Assembly (NCBI GenBank): GCA_011316305.1 | Contig: SAUG01000020.1 | Span: 558,001 to 622,000 of the forward strand | DNA length: 64,000 bases | DNA from: Rusavskia elegans | Taxonomy: Eukaryota; Ascomycota; Lecanoromycetes; Teloschistales; Teloschistaceae | Reading direction: 5' to 3' | Shown here: positions 11,950 through 23,802 of the stretch, in pieces | Numbering within the stretch: the stretch's first letter is position 1 | Layout: each line of letters starts with the position of its first letter | The notes under the pieces: generated by a model | What the model was told of the DNA's origin: nothing | The model's database searches: none | The model's input: the letters and a program-made list of their open reading frames with translations, nothing else | Position numbers and translations under genes: made by a program

Positions 11950-13080
11950 TAAAGTTATTTAGATAATCGTCCGCTATACTATAGTTAGAAAGTTAAAATT
12001 TTAAGTAAATTTATATATTTCTATAAATTTCTAGTATATTTTTCTATTATAATATATAGAATCTTTAGATAATTCTATAGCTACTGATTATATTATTCTA
12101 CTATATTATTTAGTATATTATTTACTATATCTAAATTAAAATTACTATTTACGAAATTTAAATTAGTTATAAACTATAAATACGGTAAAAAGTAGTCCGA
12201 TACCGAATATAATTTCTATAATAATTAGAAGATAGACTATATTATAATATATAAATACTTTAAAAAATTTAAAGAAATAGATTTCTAGAAAAATATAAAT
12301 ATAGAGACGAAAGCTGTATTAAAATAGAATATAAAAGATTAGGAAATAGATTATAAAATCGAAAATAAATCTATAGTAATATAATAAAATAATATATATT
12401 ATACTAAATATTAATTTATATACTATAACTTTTATAGAAAATATAAAAAAAGCGATTACTATTAAATAGATAAAGTAGAAATAAAATAAAATAATATATT
12501 AAGATAATATATCGAATATAAATAGAGCTATCTAATATAGAAATATTTATTTCTAATATTTTTTCTAGTCTAATATCGCTTTTAATAGTTTGAATAGGAT
12601 AATTTTAACGAAATATAGAGCCCTAATCGTTAATTTTATCTAATAATAAATAATCCATTATATCGGCTTCTAAAAGCTTTAGTTCGCTAGAGTTCTAAAC
12701 TTTTTAGACAAATAGACAACGTTTATTAAAGAATTTAATTATAGTAGAAAAACGGTTAATAAATATATCAAGTCCTTTTATAGAAAGGAAAATAAAAATA
12801 GCGATAATATTATTAAAGTTAACGAAAAGAATTAGATAGTAGGAAGATACTTTTCTATCTAAAATAATACTAAATTTAAGGATAATAAAAATTTAGCTAA
12901 AAGTATTAACTTTAATTAAGATAAAGATAAAAATAAAGATAAAAATAAAGATAAAAATAAAGATAAAAATAAAGATAAAAATAAAGATATAGAAAAGAGA
13001 AAGGATATAAAAAAAGAGGCGGAAACGGAAATCGAAAATAATAAAAATAAAAATATAAAGGAAATTATTAAATTTTTTAA
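11950..13080 (+). pseudogene. Second (accessory) ORF of the hAT transposon, decayed
   Basis: Plus-strand coding remnant inside the 5.85-kb hAT element; boundaries approximate. A partly open frame around 12,190-12,330 is followed by one ending in a Lys/Asp-rich tract made from a 12-bp tandem repeat (12,919-12,988), which reads as repeated KDKN, then EKRKDIKKEAETEIE. A homologous copy lies on the minus strand of the other large hAT element (about 59,700-60,450). A third, separate remnant is at 18,660-19,140. The product is unknown. The presence of the frame in both large copies suggests it belonged to the autonomous element. RIP stops interrupt it. Confidence 0.55.
12919..12988. repeat. 12-bp tandem repeat (aaagataaaaat)n
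   Basis: About five to six copies in a row. In the accessory ORF frame it encodes alternating Lys, Asp and Asn, so it may once have been a charged linker rather than neutral simple repeat. Confidence 0.85.
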
Positions 13081-13859
13081 CTAGTTATCTATATCTAGAA
13101 ATAGTAGATTTAGATAAATATATTACTTCGATATATTACTATATTATTAATAAAAGAACTAATTTTATTTAAATAATATATTTTAATTTAAAATTATATA
13201 CTTAAAATCTTTAAATTTATATATTTTAATTATTAAACTAATTAAATTCTATTTTTATTCTAAAATATATATAAAAAGACCGAGGTTTTAATATAAAGAA
13301 TATCTAATATCTATATAATAGATTTAGTAATAAAAGTTTAATAATAGAAAATAAGAAATTAAATATTTAATATATTAATTTTAAATCTTTTTATTATAAA
13401 CTTTTTCAATTTTTTATTTAACTAGAAGTTAATTATCTTTTTTATAGCTATCTTTACTTTAATTTTTAGTAAAATAATTTTATTTAGAATATAAAAAGTT
13501 ATTTCTATATAATTAAATTAAATTTCGAAATTTTATCTAAAGTTTTATAAAAGTATTCTATCTAAATCTATTATAAAAAAAATAATTAATAGTTATTAAT
13601 TTATTAATCTATTCGATTCATTTTGGAAAGATTTTAACTATATTTAAATTATCTACTATATAATAAATTTTATTAAATATAAAACTTCTATTTAATATAG
13701 TAAAACTTTAAAAAAAATTTTATTTTTTTAATATTTTCCTATTTATTAAAGTCGAAAATTTAGAATTTAATATTTAAATAGACGAAATAGTTTAAATATT
13801 AGGAATAGATATTTATTTTCTAAACTAAAGAGTATTTAGATTAATCTATCTAAAAAAAT

Positions 13860-16400
13860 TTTAAATTTCTTTTTAAAAAGATTCCGTTCTTTAGATAGAA
13901 TTCTATTCTTTAGTTCTACCCGATTATATATATTCTATAGCTCTTTTAAAGCTTTTTCTACTTCTAAATCTATAGTACGATTATAGTATTTAATTATTAT
14001 TATCTGCTCTATATACTCTGAAATTATTTAGGCTTGATTCTACTAATAAACTTTCTTTATAAAATTAAAAGTCCGTTCTATTCCTATCGAAGATATTAGG
14101 TAAATAAAAATATTATAAGCTATCTACGCTAGTTTTAGAAAATTTAAAATATTATCTTTCTAGAATATCTAATTTAAATTTTCTTTAATAGTATTAGTAT
14201 AAAGATATCGATTAGCTTCGGAAACAACTGCTCGAAAATATTAAAATTATCGAAGAATACTATTTAAAATGGATAAAGTAGATTTTAAACTAATTAGTAA
14301 AGTTATAATATAGTATTTATTTATATTATTTTATTTTCTTTTATATAGCGAGTTTTAGGTTTTAATAGATTAATAGGTTCCTTATAATATTTAGTAAAAT
14401 ACTTTTTAAACTCGTTCCGATACCTATCTTTATATCCCGAAAAGTTTTCTATTTCTTCGTTATTATTTTCTTTATTCTAGTTTCGATTAAAATTAAACTT
14501 TACTATAGGATCCAGAACATTCGTAATACTATAAATTAATCTATCTTGATTTTTAGTACGAAAATAGTATTTTATAAACTTTATATTAGTATTATTTCTT
14601 TATTAGCGTAGTTCGATAATCGAACTATTCCTTCTATTCTAGTAAAATAATCGAAAATAATACTATAAAGTCGGAATACTAAATAAATTCTAATATCTAT
14701 AGTTTTTAAAACTAATAAAGTAAAATTATAAAACGGCTATAATATATTATCTATAAGGAAAAAAAATTACTATTTATTTATATTAAAGATAATCTCTTAT
14801 ATTTATAGATTTTACGAATTCTTTTCTATAAATTTATTAATAAAATAGTATAATTAATATACCCGACGAATTATAAAATATATCGAATTCTATTAAATAT
14901 AAATATTTTAAATTATATTTCTAGATTAGAAATTAGAATCCACTCTTTTTTAGATTTTCTTAAAGCGAAATTTATATTAAAGAAAAGTAGAGATATAGAC
15001 TATAATAGTGTAAGCCTAAAATAAATATTAATTTTAAAAATTCTAAATTTATATTATCTATATATATCACCTTTTTTATAATATTTAATAGGCCATTACT
15101 AATAGTTCTAAATTATTTTTTATCTGATTTTTAGATAAAATCGTTACTAATTATTTATAGTCTAATAGTTTTAATAAAATTTTAAATTACTAGATTAATT
15201 ATATAAATTAGATAAAATCGGAAATTTTAAATTTAATTTTATCGGCTATTAAATCGAGTAAAAATCTTTTTAAACTTTTTTTTAATATACTATTAGAACT
15301 GGTATTATCGGTAATAATATCTAGAAGCTTCGGTCTAAGCTAAAAAAATTCTAAAAGTTTTAATAGTTTCTAATATTATAAACGGCTAGAAAAATTAGTA
15401 GAAATAGATATAAATCTAATTAGACGCTTTTAAAGTTAAAATAAATAATAATCTAGTATATAAATACTTCTAAATACGCGACCTTTTATAGATTTAACTA
15501 GATATCTAATATAAAGGAAATATATTCTAAAATTTTTAAATTAAATTTAATTTATCCGCGGATAATATTATAACTATTAAAAACTATCCACGTAAATTAT
15601 ATACGGCCGATAAATTTTATATCTAGACGAAATATTTATAGTAATAGCCTAAATCTTTTATTTTCGATAGTCCGAACTAGTAAATTTAGATTTAAAAAAG
15701 TTTTATATAAATATTTATTCTTTATAGTTTTATTAAAAGTAAACTCGAATTTAATATATTTCTTTTTTTATATTTAAAATAAACTTTATATTATCTCTTT
15801 ATACTACTATTAGCTATTTACGCAGATAAGTATTAAATAAATAAAAGACTATAAATTACGTCGTTTAGTTTTTTATAGTAGATATATTAGAAGAACTAAA
15901 GACTATAAAATAGTTAAAAATCTTAGAATAGTTTTTATATATAATTTTAGGTAGATTATCTATGATTAAAGCTATCTAGTAGAATTTTTACTACTATTTT
16001 AACTATTTATATCCTATAGCTTTTTTTTAACTAAAAAGAATTAATCAGTTTTCTATAGAATTTATCTTTAATACCGATAGTTATAAAAATACTAGACTAC
16101 TAATATTCGAATTTTTTATAGTAATTTAAATTCTATTAAATATATCTATTATCGTTTCGAAAAACTAATACTAGATAGTCGGCTCGAATTTTATTAGCTA
16201 TATCTTTAATAATCTATTTTTACTTTCTATATAATCGATTAAATTTTAATAGTATAATATTTATAGATCGGTTCGCTATCTAATTTATAGACTAGCTAGA
16301 ATAAATTTTATCTAGAAAAAACCTATTAGAAAAAACTTCGTTAGGTATAGAAAGATTAGATATTTTATATCAGTTTTAAAGATTTAGAATTAATACGATT
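13860..16400 (-). pseudogene. hAT transposase, RIP-inactivated
   Basis: Read from the minus strand. The C-terminal hAT dimerisation region is clear at 14,180-13,860: a helix reading LA.IAYNIFIYLISSIG leads into IGIERTFNFIKKVY (codons 14,087-14,064 encode IGIERTFN), then ISEYIEQIIIIKYYN. Fungal hAT transposases carry the same pattern of IPAS..GVER.F followed by a mobile hydrophobic helix. TGG-to-TAG and CAA-to-TAA changes break the frame repeatedly. The N-terminal limit (about 16,400) is a guess; no BED zinc finger was resolved. Confidence 0.75.
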
Positions 16401-16719
16401 TATATTTAGATAATAAAATAATATAGAAAGATAATATAGAATTATAAATATTAATTTAATTATTATATACTATTTAGTAGTAAAGAATCGACGTCTATCT
16501 AAATAATATCTAAAGTATTAATATAAACGTATAGTAAAAGCGGGGATTTCCTATATAGAAAAGAAGGTTTTAATAGTTTTAATAGGTCGAATCCGGGTTT
16601 TCGGATTCGATCCGGATTCGAATCGAATCGAATTTTATAATAATCCGATCCGATTCGAGTCGGATCGAGTTAGCTAACTTGGATTCGAAATCCGATCCGA
16701 CGGCCAGTCTAACTATATA

Positions 16720-17120
16720 TTAATAGAAAAATTTAGAAATAAACGTCTACTATTAGAAATATTCTAATGATTATAATAATTGTTATAAAAAAGTTAATAT
16801 ATTTTATATCGTTAGCTAGACTAGTATTATAGACAAAATAAAATACTATAATTTAAAATATCTATCGTTATATATATCTTAAATTCTCCGTTAAAATAGA
16901 AAAAAGAAAAAGAAAATATAATAGAAAGAAAATCCTATTATAAAAACTACCGTCGTTAATAATTTTATAATTGTTTTTTAGATAAAGTAATAATATAATA
17001 CCAGATTTTTTAATTCAATAAAATACAGCTCGAAATCGATAGAATAGAAAAAAAACGAAAAAAATAGTTAAAATAAAATAAATAGCGAAAATATCTATAT
17101 TAATAGATTTAATTGTAGTA
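16720..17120. other. AT-rich RIP-mutated DNA, no gene seen
   Basis: Short block between the hAT duplication and a GC-ended inverted-repeat element. Nothing recognised. Confidence 0.6.
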
Positions 17121-17330
17121 TATATATCAATGTTTTCGAACTTGGATTTCGGAAAACTTTGGGCTAGCTCTGGACGTTCTAGACGCCCGAGACGATTAAC
17201 GTAACCCGAAGAAACCCCGGGCTTCTAGTAGAAAATTCTAGAAATTTAAAACGTTCTAAACTTCTCTAATAGTTTTTAAATTTCTAGAACTACGTTTAAA
17301 GTATATCTATTAATTAAATATAATACTGGA
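17121..17330. repeat. GC-ended repeat, copy L (one end)
   Basis: The end atatcaatgttttcgaac is followed by a GC-rich stretch (gggctagctctggacg, cccgggc-type words) and then ttaaaacgttctaaacttct. It matches, in inverse orientation, the end at 24,358 going down to about 24,170, and in direct orientation 19,276-19,370. After about 17,325 it diverges from both. Confidence 0.65.
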
Positions 17331-17640
17331 ATTCGGACGAGAAAAGTTTTGGCATTTCCGATTTTTTAGAAAAAAAATCTGTATTTAAAAAAAGCTTATC
17401 GCTTTCGATCCGGACTAGCCCCGCCCGATTCGGTCTAGCGCAGGAGGCTATTATAGAAGTTAGAAGCGATACGGATAGCTATCTAAAAACTGCAGTAACG
17501 TGACCGAATATCAAAATTCGATTTTTAGTAATAGATTCTTCTGTATAGAATAACTTTTACGCCAATAAACATAATTAGCTACTTTTTATTTCTGTTTAAA
17601 GCGCTCATTCAGCGCTATAGATATATCGAATTTATATATT
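17331..17640. other. Mixed-composition DNA, no gene seen
   Basis: Less RIP-mutated than its surroundings (gatccggactagccccgccc around 17,410). No ORF or motif recognised. Confidence 0.5.
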
Positions 17641-17642
17641 TA

Positions 17643-18050
17643 TCTGACCAATAGACGTTAAGGAATCAAGCGTGCAAAATAATTTCACCCATTGCGACCG
17701 TATAGATACTGACAGCCCTACCAGCCCTACCGGGCCGGCGCCAAGCCTCACCCAAATCCAGCGCCCGCAACTTTCTACTGCGTACACGCAATGCGCAGCT
17801 GACGTTATAGGCCAAAATTTATATAAATTAAAAAGTTTATTTAAAACTTTCTAACGATGTAAAAATAATCAGATTTTGACCAATAGACGTTGAATAATTA
17901 GATATTCAAAATAAGATTATTGATAATATTTCTGACAGTCCTATCAGTCCTATTAGGCCGGCGCCAAACTTTATCTAAATCCAATATCTCCAACTTTCTA
18001 TTATATACACGCAATTCTGATATTATAGGCTGAATTTCGTACAAATTAAA
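17643..18050. repeat. Tandem duplication, unit about 236 bp, one copy RIP-mutated
   Basis: Copy 1 (17,643-17,858) and copy 2 (about 17,877-18,050) share, in order, gaccaatagacgtt, gacagcc/gacagtc plus ccggcgccaa, then acacgcaat. Copy 1 keeps many CpA and TpG; copy 2 shows the corresponding changes to TpA. A 60-codon open frame in copy 1 (17,672-17,854) has no recognisable product and no counterpart in copy 2, so I do not call it a gene. Confidence 0.8.
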
Positions 18051-18224
18051 GTATTAAAAATAGATTTTTTAGATATTATAATAATTAGTTCAATTTTTTT
18101 AATAGCTATTAAAAAATTCGATATTTATAAAAAAAATCTATTTAAAAATTTAATAATTAGTTTTAATAATAGAATTTATTCGTTTTAATTAATATATAAA
18201 ATTGAATTCTAAAAGTATTTTATT

Positions 18225-18495
18225 ATAAATAAAAATATCATTTTAATATTAAAAATAGCTTCGAAAATTAATTTTTAAAACGAATTCGAAAGTTATTTAA
18301 ATTCGATATTAGATTACGAAACTGATTTATATAATATAATATATTCGATCCAATCAATATAATAGTTTAAAATTTAATAATATATTATTATAGATAGGAA
18401 TAATATTTTTAATATTAAAAATAACTTCGAAAATCGATTTTTAAAACGAGTCCGAAAGCTATTTAGATCCGATATTAATCTACGAAGCGAGATGC
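18225..18495. repeat. Direct repeat, period about 166 bp
   Basis: Two copies of a block containing atattaaaaata, cttcgaaaat, ttttaaaacga and tccgatatta (from about 18,245 and 18,411). A related inverted piece occurs near 46,650. Not coding. Confidence 0.65.
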
Positions 18496-18659
18496 GAACG
18501 AATAGACTATATAAAGTCTAAATAAAAAAAATATATAATAATATAATAAAAAACTATATTTCGTAGTAAAATTCGCTAAAATAAATTAGAGAAAATAATA
18601 TTTATTAATTAAATATAATAAAAATAGAAGAAACTAATATATTAACTATTTACAGAATC

Positions 18660-19140
18660 ATTTACTTTATTATTATTTATTTCTAATCTTTTTATAATTT
18701 TTTTAAATCTACTATTATAACTAGAGATATAGATAATATAATTTAAATTAAAAAAAGCTTTTTTTTTTTCAATTTTAATTTAATAATAAATAATCTATTA
18801 TAGCGATTTTTAAGATTTTAAAACCGTTAGAATATTAGAATTTCTATAAAAATAGTCGAAATTTATTAAAAAGTTTAGCTAAAGTAGTATAGAACTAATA
18901 TAGCTATCGAATTTCTATATAAAAAAATAAATAAAAATTCTAATAATAACGTCGAAATTAATAATCAAAATTAGATAGAAAAAAGATATATTATAAAATA
19001 AAATTATACTAGATTCGAAAATAACAAAAATTTAGTTAAAAATATTAACTTTAATTAAAGTAACGATAAAAATATAGAAAAGGAAAAAGATATAAAAGAA
19101 AAAACGAAAGTAGAAATAAAAACCGAAAAAAAATAAAATT
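18660..19140 (+). pseudogene. Fragment related to the hAT accessory ORF
   Basis: The order of blocks matches 12,575-13,060: ttaatttaataataaataatc, then aaaatttagttaaaaatatt, then a Lys-rich tail (aaaaggaaaaagatataaaag). It lacks the 12-bp expansion and has no hAT TIR beside it, so it is either a fragment of another, related hAT or a truncated copy. Confidence 0.6.
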
Positions 19141-19275
19141 AATCTTTAAATAATTAATATTAGTAAAATATTTAGATATTACCTTATATAATTTAAAAGT
19201 TAAATAATCAATCAAGGTTTGAAGCGGAGCCCCAACGAGCCTCGAGCAATCGAGTGACCGAATTAGGCTGAATAA
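19141..19275. other. Short non-RIP patch, no gene seen
   Basis: Contains a GC-rich stretch (gaagcggagccccaacgagc at about 19,221) with intact CpA and TpG. No family assigned. Confidence 0.4.
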
Positions 19276-19738
19276 GCGATTTAAAACGTTCTAAACTTCT
19301 CTAATAGTTTCTAAATTTTTAGAACTACGTTTATAATATATCTATATAATATACCAGAAAAGACTTGAAATATTCTAGCTCGAACCTAATATAAACTATT
19401 TAATATACGCGTTTATATCGGCGCTAGACTTTATACGTATAAAGATTCTCGATTTCGTAGATTATTATAAATTTTAATCTAATTAATATTAATTATTCAT
19501 TCTATATATTACTAGCAAGTACGCGCCGCTAATATAATTATATAAATATTAAGTTTTTAATAATAGCTAGTAACATTAGCCGTTTAGAAATTCTAGAAAA
19601 CCCGGGGCGTCCCGAACGTTTCTAATAATTTCTCGGGCGCTCGGGATTCCCGAGCGCCGTTCGAGGCCGTAGAGCTCCTACTAAAATTATAGGGCTTTCA
19701 GAATCACTTTTCGAAAACTTTGATATAATTCGGTGATC
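19276..19738 (+). repeat. GC-ended repeat, copy M1 (5'-truncated)
   Basis: Homologous over its length to the inverse of 23,803-24,358. Shared blocks in order: cttctctaatagttt, ctagactttatacgtataa, ttagaaattctagaaaaccc, cctactaaaattata, and the terminus ttcgaaaactttgatata. The GC-rich first end is missing. Confidence 0.75.
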
Positions 19739-20216
19739 ATTTTATTCGTCTTTTTCGAATAAAGTTAAATCTAATACTATTGATATTAGATAATCTAAAA
19801 TTTTAATAGTTTTCCTAAATAGTTTTATTAATAGCGTGTCTAATAAACTCCGATAATATCTTTTTTATATTAAAACGATAAAGACGAGGAAATTATAGAA
19901 TTTTATCGTTTCTATTAAAAATATAGACGATAATTTTATTATACTATAAAATTAGAAACGAAATTTTTATTGAAAAAAAAAATTAGAACGCGTTTAAAAT
20001 AAAATCTAATATTATTAAGTTTTTTTAAAACAATTTCACGATTTTTAGAAATAATATAAAAGCTAATAGCTAATTTTTTTCTATTTTTAATCAATTCTTT
20101 TTCGAGATAATTTTTTTAACAAAATTAGTTTTAATATTAACCGGCGAGAGATCCGTTATAATAGACTATATAAATCTAGACGTAATAGAAAAATCATAAA
20201 ATTTTATTTAATAAAA

Positions 20217-20757
20217 TATCAGCAAATATACAATCGGCTCATAGCATTTTAAAATAAAAAAAGCGTTCAGAGTCGATTAAACCAGTTTAAACCGGTTTAA
20301 ACAGGATTATCTTATTTAGTATATAGAAAAATTTTAATAGATTTTAAAAACGATTATTTAATTTATATTTAGAATTCTACAATTAAACTTTTTAAAATTT
20401 AGTTTCTGTTAGTTCTCGTTTAATAACGAGAAGCCTCTAGTTTTAAAACTAGTAACGCTAGCGTTCGATAAATATAATTTTTGAAATCTATATTAAAAAC
20501 TTACTAGTATAGATATATTATAGGCTACTAGAAGTTCTACTAGATAGAAAGACTTAGAGTTTTTAAAAGGTTTTCTTTAAGGATTTTAAAACTCGTTTAA
20601 AGCGCTCAAAGCGCTTATAAACTAAAATCTTGCTTATAAGCAAACCTTCTACTCGTGAGCGTTTTTATAACGCGCTAGATAGGATATAGAATCAGACCCG
20701 CTTACCAGTTCAGATCTGTTCAATTAATTCTAAACGGGGTCGACCCTTTTGATAATA
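20217..20757 (-). repeat. LTR (about 540 bp) of a short LTR element, downstream copy
   Basis: Read on the minus strand it begins TATTATC (TGTCATC before RIP) and ends GCTGATA. Its near-identical partner in the same orientation is at 22,160-22,691. Internal landmarks: ttaaaccggtttaaac near 20,290, the gaagcctctagttttaaaac block near 20,430, and ggggtcgacccttttg at the end. The outer flank is TAAAA (20,212-20,216). Confidence 0.7.
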
Positions 20758-21149
20758 AAGTAAATATTAAAAATTTAGACAATTGAATCAATTATACTAA
20801 TTTAAATAGTATCAATAAAAACTTATAGTAAAATAGGTGGAGATTTTAAAAGAAAAATAAATTATTTATCTTTATAAACAATCCGGATTTAATTAATTCC
20901 TCGCGTTAATTTCTATATATCTCTATTTAAAATCTTTAAACGTAATCTATTCGACGAAATAGGTCTACTAATCTACAATTCTATATCTGATATCCTATAG
21001 TATTAATATAAAAAGTCTACAAATTATCTTTTTTCTTTATTATAAATATTTACGAATTTATAGTTTCTTTTAATTTATATTTTTAATAATATAAATAAAG
21101 TTTCTATATAAATAATATCCGAAAAATAAAGAAATAAAAACGTTAATAT

Positions 21150-22052
21150 GATTTGAATGGCGCAGTGGTAACGTTACGTGACTTGAAGGCCTAACGGATC
21201 CGCGCTCTATCTCGGAATTAGCAGAATTAATCTAGCGGGTCGGAAATTCGAATCCTTCGAAGACTAACTCTAATATTTAAGTTTTTTCTATCGATAAAAT
21301 CGATTATATATAGAGTTTTTATATAGAAAATTTATATAATAGATTATTTTACTTTAAATTAGCTAGTTCGATCGAAGTAAATTAAATTAATTAAAGTTAA
21401 ATAGACCACGGTTTCCCTCTAGGTTTTAATCTAAATCTAATTTCTTCGAAAATCTTAAATTAAATTCGCGGGAAATATTTAAATCTAATAAATTACGTAA
21501 TCTAATCGATTAGTATTTCTAGTATTAATTCGTAAAAAACAATTAAAAATACGAATAATTAAATCGTATATATTAGACTGGCCACTTCGGATCGAATTTT
21601 CGTCGAATTCTATAATCCGACCCGATTTCTTAGCGAGTCGAACCGAATCGACTCGCTAAACGGTCGAATCCAGATCGAACCCGGATAAAATTCGAATATC
21701 CGCTAAGTTTTCTATATATAGTATTATCTTATATATATTAATATATTAAATAAATATTAGAGATAATATATTAAACTAATATATTTATATTTACTAGGAC
21801 CTTTCTAACTAGAGTAGTTAATTAATTAGAATTTATTTAAAAAAACCGGTATAATTTTTATACTAAAGTTATACTTTTATTGAAGAGTTTAGCGCTAAAA
21901 TCTCGTTTTAGCGGGTCGAATCGGATTAGCTAACCCGAGTTCGAAACCCGGCCGGATCGGGTTACGTTTTTATTTAACCCGACTCGGATCGAGTCGGGTT
22001 AGTTAACTCGGATTCGAAACTCGATCCGACGGCTAGTCTAGTATATATATAT
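21150..22052 (+). mobile_element. tRNA-derived SINE, copy S2, split by hAT
   Basis: Intact A box tggcgcagtgg at 21,158-21,168 and a RIP-changed B box aattcgaatcc near 21,245. The body is collinear with the other copies. The 14-bp duplication aaaaacgttaatat lies at 21,136-21,149 and again just after 22,052. The (TA)n tail was the target of the hAT at 21,574-22,040. Confidence 0.85.
21574..22040. mobile_element. Short hAT element, 467 bp
   Basis: TAGACTGGCC and GGCTAGTCTA ends, with a perfect 8-bp duplication GTATATAT (21,566-21,573 and 22,041-22,048) lying in the TA tail of a SINE. No coding capacity. Confidence 0.92.
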
Positions 22053-22159
22053 AAAAAAAACGTTAATATAACGTCTATAATAATATATATAAGTTTTATC
22101 AAACGACGTTATAATAGATATTTATATTATTCATTTCTAGTATTTTATAAAATTTATTA

Positions 22160-22691
22160 TATCAGCAAATATACAACCCGCTTATAGTATTTTAAAATAA
22201 AAAATACGTTTAGAATCGATTAAACCGGTTTAAACCGGTTTAAACAGGATTATTTTATTTAGTAAATAGAAGAATTTAGATATAGTTTGAAAACGTCTAT
22301 TTTATCTATATTTAGAATTTAAAATTTCAATTTTTTAAAGTTTAGTATCCGTTAATTCCCGTTTAATAGCGGGAAGCCTCTAGTTTTAAAACTAGTAACG
22401 CTAGCGTTCTATAAATGAAATTTTTGAAATCTACGCTAAAAGTTTACTGATATAGATATATTATAGGCTACTAGAAGCCCTACTAGATAGAAGGATTTAG
22501 AGTTTTTAAAAGATTTTTTTTAAAAATTTTAAAATTCGCTTAAAGCGCTCGTAAGCTAAAATCTTGTTTATAAATAGAAAGCTTGCTTATAAACGCTTTT
22601 ATAACGCGTTAGGCAGGATATAGAATCAGACTTGTTTATTAGTTTAGACCTGCTCAATTAACTCTGAGCGGGGTCGATACTTTTGATGATA
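22160..22691 (-). repeat. LTR (about 532 bp) of the short LTR element, upstream copy
   Basis: Partner of 20,217-20,757 and less mutated at some places (gaccggtttaaaccggttt-like block near 22,240, gagcggggtcgatac at the end). The outer flank is TAACA (22,692-22,696). Confidence 0.7.
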
Positions 22692-22696
22692 TAACA

Positions 22697-23802
22697 AAAT
22701 ATATTTTGAGTAAAATATAATATTAAATTGATTAATTAATAAATTCGTTCGTATAAATTCTATAAATAAAGTTTCAGGTAATATATTCAAATATATTTAA
22801 AATCGAAAAAATATTCTATTTTTTTTAAATATTTTAAATTGTATTTAATTTTATAAAATACGTTTATAAAATTTTATTCGAATTTTCTATTATCTAATCG
22901 AATTAGTATTAAATTAATAGAAAAAAAAAGAAAAAATCGAATCTATTCGTTTATAGATTGTCGATTTATTAAAATAAATAATTGAAACTAGACGTTTTTT
23001 AATTATAAGTCGACGCTATTTTTTTTTATTTATTGAATCTTTAGATAGCGATATAACAAATCTTTATTCTAAAATAGTAGAACTTTTTAAAAATTCTATT
23101 AAATATTAGTTAGCTAATAATAATACCATAGAAACTTTTTAAAATCTAATTTATTTTATTTTAATAGACCAACGGCGTTTAATCTAGAAAGATTTTAAAT
23201 TATTTAAAGTTTTCTTTATTAAATAAAATCGATTTTCTATTTAAACCTTTCGATTCAATAATAATATCGCTATTTTTCTTTTAATTTTACTTTATTTTTT
23301 CTATTTAGCTAAAGAATATACGTATACGTCGGAACGGGTTCCCCGAACGGAAATATAGAGAAAATTTTAACGATTTCGATTTTTACTAAATAAAGCAATA
23401 TTCAATATTATTAACTACGAACAAAAATCTAGAAAAAAAAACTCGGTTTTAAAAACGCTAAATATATAGTATCTAGACGCTAGATTTAATCAAAAATCAA
23501 TAATACCATTTAGAATACGAATGGAATTTTTTGAAAAAAATCTTTAATCCGATTCAAATCCAATCCGTTCCGAACTACAGATATACGTCTTTTATAATTA
23601 TTAATAATAGCTTTATTTAAATTACTATAGATTAAATATTAAAAGATATTTATATTGATAGTAGGAAAAAATAGCGAAAATATATTGGTAGTAGAAAAAA
23701 AATAAAATAATAACGTCTAAAAATAATCGCAAAAAATTATAATTAAAATACTATTGCTAGTTTTACTTTTATCGAATTAGATATATATATTATAATTTCT
23801 AT
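22697..23802. other. AT-rich RIP-mutated DNA, no gene seen
   Basis: Degenerate, with a small GC patch (gtcggaacgggttccccgaa near 23,328). Possibly dead transposon coding DNA; no family recognised. Confidence 0.5.

Larger units (their letters stand above)
10860..16711 (-). mobile_element. Full-length hAT transposon, 5,852 bp, RIP-inactivated
   Basis: The ends TAATCTGGCC and GGCCAGTCTA are flanked by a perfect 8-bp duplication ACTATATA (10,852-10,859 and 16,712-16,719). Eight-base duplications and a transposase with an IGIERTFN dimerisation motif place it in the hAT superfamily. It carries two decayed genes that converge near 13.1-13.9 kb: an unknown ORF on the plus strand and the transposase on the minus strand. 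The element at 27,130 is an internal-deletion derivative, and the one at 56,612 is a second large copy in inverse orientation. Many TAG and TAA codons show that it is dead. Confidence 0.92.
20217..22691 (-). mobile_element. Short LTR element (TRIM/LARD-like), with SINE and hAT inserted
   Basis: Two direct repeats of about 535 bp with TGTCA...TGACA-type ends, flanked by TAAAA and TAACA (4 of 5). Of the 1.4-kb interior, about 900 bp is a later SINE and a hAT inside it, leaving about 490 bp of its own. That is too short for gag-pol, so this is a non-autonomous or internally deleted element. No primer binding site was recognised. Confidence 0.65.

Noticed and set aside
17672..17854. 60-codon frame in the tandem repeat (MQNNFTHCDRIDTD)
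   Set aside because: Not preserved in the neighbouring copy, no domain, and openness is expected by chance in this GC-richer patch.
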